Positions 18,509 to 28,778 of a stretch of 64,000 nt of DNA are shown one piece after another. The notes beneath the pieces are model-generated. The model saw only the letters and a list, made by a program, of their open reading frames with translations. It had not been told where the DNA came from and did no database searches. The stretch covers positions 310,001 to 374,000 of the forward strand of contig NZ_JAVQHL010000004.1 in assembly GCF_032670585.1 (NCBI RefSeq), written 5' to 3'. Numbering within the stretch: the stretch's first letter is position 1; the number at the start of each line of letters is the position of its first letter. A program made the position numbers and the translations under genes. This stretch comes from Ostreiculturibacter nitratireducens. Its GTDB lineage: Bacteria; Pseudomonadota; Alphaproteobacteria; Rhodobacterales; Rhodobacteraceae.

Positions 18509-18530
18509 CCCCCGGGGTCTTCTCCGGGGG
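18509..18530. terminator. GC-rich hairpin between adk and the DUF4212 gene
   Basis: CCCCCGG and CCGGGGG form a perfect 7-bp stem around an 8-base loop, 14 bases after the adk stop in the direction of transcription. It could end or attenuate the acs-adk message before the symporter genes. A U tract is not evident. Confidence 0.45.
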
Positions 18531-18543
18531 ATGCCGGCCTCCC

Positions 18544-19227
18544 TTAGGCCGAGACGCGCCCGACGATGGATCCGAGCGCCGAGGCTATTGTGTCAATGGA
18601 ACCCATTGCGTCAACAGACTCGAGCACGCCCATCATCTTGTAGTGCGCGATCAGCGGAGCCGTCTGGGCGTGGTAGGCTTCAAGCCGTGCACGCACCGTC
18701 TCGGCCGTGTCGTCGGCGCGGCGCGTGAACGCCGTGCCGCCGCATTTGTCGCAGACCCCCGCCTTGGCGGGCTGCTTGAATTCGTCGTGGTAGCCTTCGC
18801 CGCAGCCGGCGCAGGTGTAGCGACCGGAAACCCGGCCGACCATCGCCTCGTCGTCGACCTCCAGAGAGATCGCCGCCGTCACCCTCTGCCCGGCCTCGGC
18901 CAGAAGCGCGTCAAGCGCCTCGGCCTGGGCCCGGGTCCGCGGGAACCCATCGAGGATGACGCCGCGCGCCACGTCCGGATCGCCGAGGCGGTCCTTGAGC
19001 ACCTCCAGCACGATCTCGTCACTGACGAGCCCGCCCGCCTCCATCACGGCCTTGGCCGCGAGCCCTGCCGGCGTGCCCGCCGCGACGGCGGCACGCAGAA
19101 GGTCTCCGGTCGAAAGCTGGACGAGGCCGAAGCGCTCTTGCAGCATGCGCGCCTGCGTGCCCTTCCCGGCGCCCGGAGGCCCGAGAAGGATCAGAACGGC
19201 CGTGGAGTTCTGCATTCCTCCGCTCAT
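18544..19227 (-). CDS. adk: Adenylate kinase
   Basis: The 227-residue enzyme interconverts 2 ADP with AMP + ATP. The P-loop G-P-P-G-A-G-K-G-T, the AMP-binding Q-L-S-T-G-D-L-L-R and the D-G-F-P-R-T motif are all present. The LID domain has four zinc-type cysteines (C-A-G-C and C-D-K-C). I choose the ATG at 19227, which has GGAG about nine bases upstream; an ATG at 19215 is also possible. The gene begins six bases after the acs stop. That placement fits recycling of the AMP made by acetyl-CoA synthetase. Whether another adk exists in the ribosomal operon cannot be seen here. Confidence 0.95.
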   Translation of the reverse strand: MSGGMQNSTAVLILLGPPGAGKGTQARMLQERFGLVQLSTGDLLRAAVAAGTPAGLAAKAVMEAGGLVSDEIVLEVLKDRLGDPDVARGVILDGFPRTRAQAEALDALLAEAGQRVTAAISLEVDDEAMVGRVSGRYTCAGCGEGYHDEFKQPAKAGVCDKCGGTAFTRRADDTAETVRARLEAYHAQTAPLIAHYKMMGVLESVDAMGSIDTIASALGSIVGRVSA

Positions 19228-19232
19228 GCCGC

Positions 19233-21206
<1,974 letters not shown>

Positions 21207-21565
21207 CTGGCATCCTCCGTGACAATCCGGCGCCGCCCGGGCCGTGCGGCGCATCGACCCGCGGTCAGCAACCGCAAGCCCCCTTATCTCGGGCGGAGTG
21301 TAAACTAACTCTCGATTCTTTTGTAACCCATTTTCTACATTGCGTTTTTTTGTAAATTTATTCACTGAAAATCCGAACTGCGTGTAAATTGTTTCCATTG
21401 CGCCGAAAAAATGCGCAGAATTTTCAATGTCTTGTTTGTTCACGGATTGGTGAGAATTTGGGCGCCTTTCGTGATCACAGTCACCGACGGCCAAACTCGT
21501 CGCCGAAAGGCAAAATCCGCCCGCAAAGGGGCGGCACATCGTTAGCGCATGACATTTACGCAGCG
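21207..21565. promoter_or_regulatory. AT-rich regulatory region upstream of acs
   Basis: This 359-base gene-free stretch is much richer in A/T than its surroundings between about 21300 and 21440. It contains four TGTAA words, at 21299, 21322, 21351 and 21383, two of them TGTAAATT. I take it to hold the acs promoter and operators. The other side is the 3' end of the SulP gene, so only acs is served. No RNA gene or ORF of note is visible. Confidence 0.5.
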
Positions 21566-23236
21566 TCAGCCTTGATTCGTTGCCTTCCCCCGCGCCTCGG
21601 CGAGCGCGCCCGCGACGTCGGGAAGAAACCGCACCTTCGGCTCCCTCACGCCTTGCGCCCAGAGCATTCGCCTCACGTCCGGAGAAGCCGCCGTCAGGTA
21701 CAGCCGTCCGCCCTTTCTCGCCATCTTCTGCGCCAGGAGGCCGAGCGACCTTGCACCGGTCGAATCCATCAGCGGCACCTCGGACAGATCCACGACGAAA
21801 TTCCGCGGCCGCCCCGCGATCCGGTCAAGGACCGAGCCCACCGTCGCCGCCGCGCCGAAGAAGAACGCGCCCCGGATATGGTAGACGAGCACGTCGGGAT
21901 CCGTCGCTTCAGAAAGCTCCTCCACCGCTTCCCCCGCCGGTTCCAGCCGCGCCGCCTCCGACATCCGGCGGATGAAGACGAGCCCGCCAAGGGCGAAGCC
22001 GACGACGATCCCCTCTGTGAGGTCGCGGAAGATCACGAGGAGGAAGGTCGCGAGAAGCACCATCGCGTCGCCCTTCGAGGCGCGCAACAGGGCCCAGAAC
22101 TCCTCCTTCTCCGCCATGCCCCAGGCGACCACAGCAAGGAGTCCGGCAAGCGCGGCGAGCGGGATGTTGCCGGCCAGGGGCGCCGCCACGACCATGAAGG
22201 CCAGGACGAAGAGTGCGTGCAGCATTCCCGAAATCGGTCCGCGGCTTCCGGCGCGCACGTTCGTCGCCGTACGCGCGATGGTCCCGGTGACGCAGATCCC
22301 GCCGAACAGCGCGGATCCGGCGTTCGCCACGCCCTGCGCCACCAATTCCGCGTTCGAACGGTGCTGCGCCCCTGTCATTCCGTCCGCGACGATTGCTGAC
22401 AGAAGCGACTCGATCGCGCCCAGAAGCGCGAAGCTCACCGCGTAGGGTATGGCCTCTGCCAAGGCCGCGCCGGAAAGGGTCGGTAGCGCCGGCGCGGGCG
22501 GCAGGCGAGGCAGTTCTCCGAACCGCGTCCCGATCGTCTCGACATCGAGCCCGAGCCCCGCCGTCGCGATCGAGGCAACGGCGACCGCGATCAGAAGGCT
22601 CGGCCATCCGGGGCGGAGCCGCTTGATCCCTTCGATCATCGCGATCGTCCCGAAGGCTATCGCAACCGCCGCCCCCGAAACCGAGCCCCGCGCGTCCCAG
22701 AGCGCGGCTAGCTTCGGCAGAAGCGCGGCCGGTTCCGGCCCCGGAAGCGTCAGGCCGAAAAGCTCCTTCACCTGGCTTGACAGGATTATGACCGCGATAC
22801 CCGCAGTGAAGCCGACGACCACGGGATAGGGGATGAACTTGATGTAGCCGCCGAGGCGCAACACTCCGATCGCCATCAGGAGGAACCCCGAGAGGAACGT
22901 CGCGAGGACAAGACCGGAGACTCCAATATCGGCGACGCAGGCGGCGATCAGCACGATGAACGCCCCGGCCGGCCCTCCGATCTGGTGGCGCGACCCGCCC
23001 AGCGCCGAGACGAGGAAGCCCCCGACGATCGCGGTGTAGAGTCCCCGCTCCGGCCCGACGCCGGAGGCGATCGCGATCGCCATCGACAGTGGCAGCGCCA
23101 CGATTGCGACCGTGAGCCCCGCGAGAGCGTCCGCGCGCAACGACGCGCGCCCGTAGCCTTCGCGAAGGACGGTGACGATCTTCGGCACATATTCTTCGCC
23201 GGGGCGCAGCCGCCCGGCCCGGCTTGCAGTGGTCAT
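21566..23236 (-). CDS. SulP family anion transporter with STAS domain
   Basis: The 556-residue protein has the SulP core of about 12-14 helices (residues 25-420) with the family's early D-A-L-A-G-L-T-V-A-I-V-A-L-P-L-S-M-A motif. A C-terminal STAS domain (about 440-545) carries the D-S-T-G-A-R-S loop. SulP proteins move sulfate, bicarbonate or other anions across the inner membrane; the substrate here is not determinable. The gene is divergent from the PNPOx-fold gene, with 74 bases between start codons. Confidence 0.93.
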   Translation of the reverse strand: MTTASRAGRLRPGEEYVPKIVTVLREGYGRASLRADALAGLTVAIVALPLSMAIAIASGVGPERGLYTAIVGGFLVSALGGSRHQIGGPAGAFIVLIAACVADIGVSGLVLATFLSGFLLMAIGVLRLGGYIKFIPYPVVVGFTAGIAVIILSSQVKELFGLTLPGPEPAALLPKLAALWDARGSVSGAAVAIAFGTIAMIEGIKRLRPGWPSLLIAVAVASIATAGLGLDVETIGTRFGELPRLPPAPALPTLSGAALAEAIPYAVSFALLGAIESLLSAIVADGMTGAQHRSNAELVAQGVANAGSALFGGICVTGTIARTATNVRAGSRGPISGMLHALFVLAFMVVAAPLAGNIPLAALAGLLAVVAWGMAEKEEFWALLRASKGDAMVLLATFLLVIFRDLTEGIVVGFALGGLVFIRRMSEAARLEPAGEAVEELSEATDPDVLVYHIRGAFFFGAAATVGSVLDRIAGRPRNFVVDLSEVPLMDSTGARSLGLLAQKMARKGGRLYLTAASPDVRRMLWAQGVREPKVRFLPDVAGALAEARGKATNQG

Positions 23237-23310
23237 GTCACCACGCTACCCATTTCGGCGTAGACTGCTTGCCCCAACAGGGGCTTGTCAAGCGACGGAA
23301 ACCGGGCGGA

Positions 23311-23802
23311 ATGGCCGAGAAGCGCAATCCGATCAACGAAACTGACGACGAGGCGCGCGCGCTGGCGCGGCGACTCATCGACGAGGCGCGAACCGGCGCA
23401 CTCGCGGTTCTGCATCCGGACACCGGTGCGCCCTTCGTCAGCCGGGTCGCCGTCGGGACCGACGCGGACGGAGCGCCTGTCACGCTGATCTCGGCGCTCG
23501 CGGTCCACACGCGCGCCCTGCGCTCCGATACGCGCGCGGCGCTCCTCCTCGGCGAGCCGGGACTGAAGGGCGATCCCCTCACGCACCCGCGCATCACGCT
23601 AAGCGTGACCGCGCAGTTCCTCGACCCGGCTGACCCGGACCGCGAGGCGCTGCGCGCGCGCTGGCTGGAAACACACCCGAAATCGCAGCTCTACGTCGAC
23701 TTCCCCGACTTCGCCTTCGTCCGCCTCCAGGTCTCGGGCGCGGCGCTCAACGGTGGTTTCGGCAAGGCCTATGAGCTCACGCCGGCCGAGTTGATGCCCT
23801 GA
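23311..23802 (+). CDS. Pyridoxamine 5'-phosphate oxidase-fold (HugZ-like) protein
   Basis: The 163-residue protein begins MAEKRNPINETDDEARALAR and continues with a split-barrel FMN-binding fold. It shows G-A-L-A-V-L-H-P-D-T-G-A-P-F-V-S-R-V, a conserved central T-L-I-S-A-L-A-V-H-T motif and the C-terminal A-L-N-G-G-F-G-K-A-Y-x-L-T. This pattern is common in the HugZ/PNPOx-like group whose better-known members degrade or bind haem. It lacks the additional C-terminal domain of full HugZ proteins, so function is uncertain. The start is the ATG at 23311, after a GGGCGGA stretch. Confidence 0.8.
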   Translation: MAEKRNPINETDDEARALARRLIDEARTGALAVLHPDTGAPFVSRVAVGTDADGAPVTLISALAVHTRALRSDTRAALLLGEPGLKGDPLTHPRITLSVTAQFLDPADPDREALRARWLETHPKSQLYVDFPDFAFVRLQVSGAALNGGFGKAYELTPAELMP

Positions 23803-23813
23803 TAAACGACAAA

Positions 23814-23835
23814 GGGCGCGCCCGGAAGCGCGCCC
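23814..23835. terminator. Hairpin between convergent genes
   Basis: GGGCGCG and CGCGCCC form a perfect 7-bp stem around CCCGGAAG, 12 bases after the PNPOx-like gene and before the end of the convergent beta-helix gene. This is the right place for a shared terminator. There is no pronounced T run on either strand. Confidence 0.45.
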
Positions 23836-23859
23836 GCCTTCGCCGGACCCCCCCGGGGC

Positions 23860-26157
23860 TCAGTTCGGATTGTCCACCCGCACCCGGACCTTGACCTTGC
23901 CCTTGGAGCTGTTGGCCCAGTTCAGCTTGACGTCCTGCTTCGCCGCGCCCTGCTCGACCGTTACATAAGGCATGTCCGAACGCCGTTCGTTCGAAGGGCC
24001 GGTAATCATGCCCTCGGCCACGATGCTTTCCACGTTCCGCGCCCAGCCGCCGAAGGGCAGGTAGGGGCCCGCGCCGATCGTCCAGGTCGTCGCCGCGGTT
24101 TCCTGCACGTGTTCCAGATAGACGGGGCTTTCCGTGCTCTGCGACACGCCGTTGAAGCTGTTGCCCTCGAAGTGGATGTTCTTCATCCGAGAGAAGTCGA
24201 GGCCAGCGACGGACGTGTCCACCTTCTCCACGCGGTCGATCGAACCCTGGAGCGACTTGAAGACGTTGCCGGTGACGTAAAGGCCGTGGATGAAGTGCCC
24301 CTGCCCGTAGGGCTTCACGACGATCCAGCTGAACCAAGGGGCAACGTCGCTCGCCGTGAAGATGTTGCCCGTGAGCGTGAGGCCCCCGAACGAATACTGC
24401 GAACCGAGCGCCGGGTCGGCCTCGTATTCGTTCGTCCACTCGATGAAGTTGTTGTCGATGTAGTTGCCGGTGATCGTCGTCTTGACGTTCGTCTCGGTCA
24501 GCACCAGCCCCGCGACGCGCAGCCCGTCCACCTCCTCGTCGCCCTGAAACCAGTGGTTTCCGACGAAAACGTGCCCGTTGCCGTTGACGATCCCGGTCGT
24601 GCCGAAACGCATGAAGCGATTGTCGCGGATCTTGGCGTCGTTCGCGTTGATGTTGAACGCGATCGAGGACCGGTCCTGCGCACGAAGGCCCATCTCGCTC
24701 GAGATGAACTGGCAGCGGTCGATGTGCAGGTCCTGGCAGCCCCGCCCGATCGAGGTCACGCCCCGATCCCTCGGCTTGATGATGTAGCAGTCGCGCAACT
24801 GGAACATGTCGCCCTGCCGGGCCAGCATGATCCCGCTCGCGTATCCGTTGCACTGGATCTCGACGTCGTCGAGGTTGAAGCGGTCGAGTTCCTGGAAGCC
24901 CGAGAAGTCCAGCACGTACTTGAACCGCGTGAACGTGAACACCTGCGTCCCCGACCCGCCATAGAGCGGCTGGCTAAGGGTGAGCGTCCCGGCGCTCACG
25001 TTCCTTTCCTTCACGTAGATCTCTCGGCCTACGCCGTTGCCCTGCACGAGCGATCCGACCGGGACATTCGCCACGTTCACGACGCCGGTGAGCGTGGTCT
25101 GGTTCGACGTGTTGTAGCTCGCCTGCGAGGTCACGACGTCGGGCGTCCAGGCCGGACCATCGATGACGTGGAAGGCGCCGTCGCGGATCACGCGCCGGAT
25201 CTGGAACACATCCTTGTTCGCGACCGCCGCCTGCATGTCGATGGGTTCGCTCAGTTCGATCCGCCGGCCCTTCAGGTCCAGCGCGTCGTGGTCCGAGTAG
25301 TTCAGAAGCGACTGGAACGCCTTCTTGAAGCCCTGGACCTCGTCGCCGAAAGCCGCGGCATAGGTCGGAAGGTCGAAGTTGCGCGTCAGGCTCAGCCGCT
25401 TGTCCACCGGCATCGTCACCGTGCCCTCGAAGCGCGTCTCGGCCTCCATCGACACGTTGTTGCCGAGGAAGTAGACGCCCTTCGACACCAGCACCGACCG
25501 GCTCGAGGCCACCGCGGCGGCGTCGGCGGCTTCGAAGGCCGCGCTGTCGTCCGTCACGCCGTCGCCCTTCGCGCCGTAGTCGCGCACGTCCACCCAGTCC
25601 ATCAGGTCGCGGAGATAGGCGCTGGTGACGTCCTCGATGACGATGTCCTCGATCCGCACGGTGCCGCCATCGGCCCCCATCAGGTCGAGACCGAAATGGC
25701 CGTAGAGGACGTCACTCGTCCAGACCATGTCCACGCCGCCGCGCGCGCCCGTGCCGACGATCGCCGTCACCGTCACGACCTCGCCATAGGAAGTCAGCGC
25801 GACCGAGGGCCCCACCTCCAGAAGCCCCGAAACGTGCTGCCCGCCCGCGCCGCCTGCCCAGCCCGCGATGCGGACCGAGGGCAGGTTGCCGCTCATCGCC
25901 TTCACCTTCGCGCTCACGCGGAGGTAGCAGCCTGGCAGGATCGACGTCTCGCCCATGTAGCGCAGCTTCTGCACCGACTGGGTCTTCATCATTTCGAGGC
26001 AGCCGCCGAAATCCTGATCCGCCGGCACGAGCGCAGCATTCGCCGCCCCCGCATACGTGGCCGAGCCCGGGGTTCCGTCCCCGCTGGACCACACGTCAAG
26101 CCCCTCAGCGAATGCGGGCGGCATCAGCATGAGCCCGTCGGTAATAGCCTTGTTCAT
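23860..26157 (-). CDS. Right-handed beta-helix, pectate-lyase-3/GH28-related spike-like protein
   Basis: The 765-residue protein has no signal peptide. It starts MNKAITDGLMLMPPAFAEGL, has a jelly-roll-like first ~200 residues, then V-D-V-R-D-Y-G-A-K-G-D-G-V-T-D-D, the hallmark entry of the Pectate_lyase_3 beta-helix. A long solenoid of N/G-rich coils follows to about residue 690 (repeated x-G-N-x-F/Y turns). The C-terminus is a lysine/valine-rich strand segment. The layout resembles phage tailspikes, and I recall similar N-termini in Rhodobacteraceae proteins connected with gene transfer agent head spikes; that link needs a search. I start at the ATG at 26157, with AAGGGA upstream, because the upstream extension is not protein-like. 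It is monocistronic. Confidence 0.8.
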   Translation of the reverse strand: MNKAITDGLMLMPPAFAEGLDVWSSGDGTPGSATYAGAANAALVPADQDFGGCLEMMKTQSVQKLRYMGETSILPGCYLRVSAKVKAMSGNLPSVRIAGWAGGAGGQHVSGLLEVGPSVALTSYGEVVTVTAIVGTGARGGVDMVWTSDVLYGHFGLDLMGADGGTVRIEDIVIEDVTSAYLRDLMDWVDVRDYGAKGDGVTDDSAAFEAADAAAVASSRSVLVSKGVYFLGNNVSMEAETRFEGTVTMPVDKRLSLTRNFDLPTYAAAFGDEVQGFKKAFQSLLNYSDHDALDLKGRRIELSEPIDMQAAVANKDVFQIRRVIRDGAFHVIDGPAWTPDVVTSQASYNTSNQTTLTGVVNVANVPVGSLVQGNGVGREIYVKERNVSAGTLTLSQPLYGGSGTQVFTFTRFKYVLDFSGFQELDRFNLDDVEIQCNGYASGIMLARQGDMFQLRDCYIIKPRDRGVTSIGRGCQDLHIDRCQFISSEMGLRAQDRSSIAFNINANDAKIRDNRFMRFGTTGIVNGNGHVFVGNHWFQGDEEVDGLRVAGLVLTETNVKTTITGNYIDNNFIEWTNEYEADPALGSQYSFGGLTLTGNIFTASDVAPWFSWIVVKPYGQGHFIHGLYVTGNVFKSLQGSIDRVEKVDTSVAGLDFSRMKNIHFEGNSFNGVSQSTESPVYLEHVQETAATTWTIGAGPYLPFGGWARNVESIVAEGMITGPSNERRSDMPYVTVEQGAAKQDVKLNWANSSKGKVKVRVRVDNPN

Positions 26158-26342
26158 CGAGCAATCCCTTGCTTCACCAGTGTCTCGCCAGCCCATGCCG
26201 CAGCCACGGATCGCCCGCGCGTACGGGCACGCTGCCCGCGATCCGGATGGCTCAAGATGGGAAATCGCCGGATGTCTCCGCCCCGACGGCGGCAAGTCCT
26301 AGCAGGAACTCGTTAAGGGTCGTTAACCGTGCCGCGCGCTTC

Positions 26343-26765
26343 TCAGACGCCGAAATCCGTGGATTTCACCGGGAAGACACCGTTGATCTGCCAACCGGCC
26401 TCCGACTCGACCATCTCGTAGTCGAAGAAGAACACTTCGCCGGCCCGATCCGCTACCCGAACGCGTTGATAGAGGAACCCGCGCTCCTCGCGCAGGCCGA
26501 GGAACTCGACGTCGCCCGGCGCCCAGATCATCGGGTAGCCGTTACGGACCATCACGCCGAAGTTCCGCGGTGTCTGGAAGATGCCCTTGATCGCGGGGCT
26601 CGCGAAGGTGAAAGCCGTCGCCTCGTCCTGCGCCCGGAACGCATCGAACTGCGCCCCGATCACGCCACGGATCGCGTCGGCAGGTGGCTCGGCCCGCAGC
26701 CCCGCTGCCGAAGCACCGACAAGCATCAATGTCCCCAGAACCAGCGCCGGTAGCCGCATGAGCAC
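26343..26765 (-). CDS. DUF4864 domain-containing exported protein
   Basis: The 140-residue protein has an N-terminal signal peptide (about residues 1-25, ending G-L-R-A-E). A small NTF2-like domain follows with I-G-A-Q-F-D-A-F-R-A-Q-D near its start and G-W-Q-I-N-G-V near its end, matching DUF4864. The role is unknown and it probably acts in the periplasm. A second Met two codons downstream (26759) is an equally good start. It is divergent from the CHAD gene. Confidence 0.82.
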   Translation of the reverse strand: MLMRLPALVLGTLMLVGASAAGLRAEPPADAIRGVIGAQFDAFRAQDEATAFTFASPAIKGIFQTPRNFGVMVRNGYPMIWAPGDVEFLGLREERGFLYQRVRVADRAGEVFFFDYEMVESEAGWQINGVFPVKSTDFGV

Positions 26766-26852
26766 ACCCGTTTCAAGAAACTGTTACATTGAGCATCTAG
26801 CTTCCCCTCCGCGCCGGGCAAGCATCGCGCCCACGTCCAAAGACTGGAGATC

Positions 26853-27716
26853 ATGGCCTACCGCTTCCAGAGCTCCGACAAGACCGTGCAGAAGGCGCTG
26901 CGCCGCATCGCGCTCGACCGCATCGACACCTCTCTTTCGGCTCTCGCGAAACGCGAGCTTCCGCGTGCCGCGCTCGTCCACGAACTGCGCAAGAACATCA
27001 AGAAGCTGCGCGGCCTGATCCGCCTTGTGCGCCCCGTCTTCCCTGAATACCGGGACGAGAACGCCGCCTTTCGGGACGCCGGACGCGCGCTTTCCACGCT
27101 TCGCGACAGCGACGTCCTCGCCGCGACTTTCGACAAGCTCGCCCAGACCGCGGAACTCGACGCCGCGCTGCGCGACCGCCTCCGTGGAGCCCTCGTCTCC
27201 GGCCCGGCGGGCATGCCGCCCGACCCGGACGCCGCCCTCGCCGCACACCACGAGGCGCTCGAAAGGTTCCGCCGCCGGGCCCGTGGCTGGAAGATCAAGG
27301 AAGACGGCTTCGACGCGCTCGAAGGAGGGCTCGGCGAAACTTGGGCCCGCGCGCACCAGACCATGAAGGCGGCATCGCGTGAACCGACTGGACTTGCCCT
27401 TCATGAATGGCGCAAGCGGGTGAAGGACCACTGGTACCACGCGCGGCTTCTGACGCCGATCTGGCCGGAAATGATGGACGTCCACGCCGATGCCGCCGGA
27501 ACCCTCGGCGAAGCCTTGGGCGACGCCCGCGACCTGGCCCTTCTGTGCGAGGCGCTCACGCCCCTGGAAGACGCAGATGATGTGATAAGCCTCGCGCGCC
27601 TGCGCGAGGACAGGCTCCTCACCGATGCGAGATACATCGCGCGCAGACTTCTTTCCGAACACACCGACAGTCTTACCGACCGCTGGCGCGGCTGGTGGAA
27701 GGAATGGCACAAGTGA
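26853..27716 (+). CDS. CHAD domain-containing protein
   Basis: The 287-residue helical protein is a stand-alone CHAD domain. Conserved basic/histidine positions occur in V-H-E-L-R-K-N-I-K-K-L-R-G-L near residue 43 and in L-H-E-W-R-K-R-V-K-D-H-W-Y-H near residue 185. CHAD domains bind inorganic polyphosphate through these residues and are often fused to CYTH triphosphatase domains; none is present here. The gene is monocistronic, followed by a small hairpin. Confidence 0.93.
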   Translation: MAYRFQSSDKTVQKALRRIALDRIDTSLSALAKRELPRAALVHELRKNIKKLRGLIRLVRPVFPEYRDENAAFRDAGRALSTLRDSDVLAATFDKLAQTAELDAALRDRLRGALVSGPAGMPPDPDAALAAHHEALERFRRRARGWKIKEDGFDALEGGLGETWARAHQTMKAASREPTGLALHEWRKRVKDHWYHARLLTPIWPEMMDVHADAAGTLGEALGDARDLALLCEALTPLEDADDVISLARLREDRLLTDARYIARRLLSEHTDSLTDRWRGWWKEWHK

Positions 27717-27727
27717 GACCAGGGGGC

Positions 27728-27746
27728 GTCAGCGTCGGCCGCTGAC
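27728..27746 (+). terminator. Hairpin after the CHAD gene
   Basis: GTCAGCG and CGCTGAC pair perfectly around TCGGC, 11 bases past the stop codon. The stem is 7 bp with no clear T tract. Confidence 0.35.
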
Positions 27747-27845
27747 CTGCGCCGCGCAGCTCCGCCCGATTGCGCTGGATCAATCTGCCCTTGCGCAAAA
27801 AGGGGTTAAGCTTCCCGCAGGAAGTTAGGGGGGCGAGCTGCCGAA

Positions 27846-28766
27846 ATGTTGGTCCACGACTTCGACCCGGAGATCGTCACCGCGCGCTCGCTGTCGCTCT
27901 ACTGGTACGGAGCGGTCTACACGCTGGGCTTTCTCGGCTTCCTCACCTGGTTCGCCATGCGGCGCAACAGGCTCGGGCTCAGCGGCGCCGAAGTCCTCGA
28001 CCTCTGCATCCTTCTTGCCGCGCTGATCCTCGTCGGCGGGCGCCTATTCGACATCCTCGTCTACGAGTTCGACTACTACCGCGAAAACCCCCGTCACATG
28101 ATCGACTGGTGGCGCGGCGGCATGGCGTCACACGGCGTCCTCCTCGGCGCACTCGCCGCCGTCGTCGTCTTCTCGGTCGCGCACAGGAAACCCGCTCTCG
28201 TAATCCTCGACGAAATGGTCGTTCCCGGCGTCTTCCTCCTTGCCGTGGGGCGGCTCGGGAACTTCATCGAGGGGGGCGTGGTCGGCGGTGTTACCGCGCT
28301 GCCCTGGGGCGTCCTCTATCCGGATCTCGAAGGTCCGCGCCACCCAGTCGCACTGTATGAGAGCGTCAAGAACTTCGCGATACTCCCGATCCTTGCCCTG
28401 TCGCTCCGCCGCTGGCCGGCAGGCACGGGCGTGACGCTATCGCTCTTCGTGTTCCTCTACGCCGCGCTGCGCTTTGCGGTCGACCAGCTCCGCGACTACG
28501 AGGCGACATGGCTCGGCATTGGCACCGGGCAATGGTTCAACCTGGGGATGGCGGCCGCCGGGCTTTTTCTGCTGGCCCTATTCCGCATCCGGCCGCTCTC
28601 GCCCCCAAGGCCCTTCCCGGCACGCCCTCACGCGCCGGGCTTTCTTCGTATCGCCTTGATGGCGTTCCTGATCGCCTACCCGCTCGGCATTCCGACGAGT
28701 TGGACGCTCGCGAACATCGAGGAGATGCGGAGGGAAAGGCTCGAAAACCCGGCCGAGGCGAACTGA
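27846..28766 (+). CDS. Prolipoprotein diacylglyceryl transferase-family protein (probable Lgt paralogue)
   Basis: The 306-residue, about seven-helix protein follows the Lgt plan: L-S-L-Y-W-Y-G-A-V-Y near the start, the S-H-G segment near residue 97, G-R-L-G-N-F-I-E-G-G-V-V-G near residue 140, and L-R-F-A-V-D-Q-L-R-D near residue 210. True Lgt transfers diacylglyceryl from phosphatidylglycerol to prolipoprotein Cys. Here the signature G-R-x-G-N-F-x-N-x-E-x-x-G has Glu instead of the second Asn and Gly instead of the Glu. The Arg and first Asn remain. It may be a diverged paralogue rather than the housekeeping enzyme. It converges on lysK with a shared palindrome at the stop codons. Confidence 0.72.
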   Translation: MLVHDFDPEIVTARSLSLYWYGAVYTLGFLGFLTWFAMRRNRLGLSGAEVLDLCILLAALILVGGRLFDILVYEFDYYRENPRHMIDWWRGGMASHGVLLGALAAVVVFSVAHRKPALVILDEMVVPGVFLLAVGRLGNFIEGGVVGGVTALPWGVLYPDLEGPRHPVALYESVKNFAILPILALSLRRWPAGTGVTLSLFVFLYAALRFAVDQLRDYEATWLGIGTGQWFNLGMAAAGLFLLALFRIRPLSPPRPFPARPHAPGFLRIALMAFLIAYPLGIPTSWTLANIEEMRRERLENPAEAN

Positions 28767-28778
28767 CGCGCGCGTCAG
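28763..28778. terminator. Perfect 16-bp palindrome spanning two convergent stop codons
   Basis: CTGACGCGCGCGTCAG is self-complementary and contains the TGA of the Lgt-like gene and the TGA of lysK on the opposite strand. It may act as a weak bidirectional terminator; there is no T tract. Confidence 0.3.

Noticed and set aside
21207..21539. N-terminal extension of acs through the AT-rich leader
   Set aside because: The known Acs N-terminus fits the ATG at 21206 with GGAGG. The extension is of odd composition and overlaps regulatory-looking repeats.
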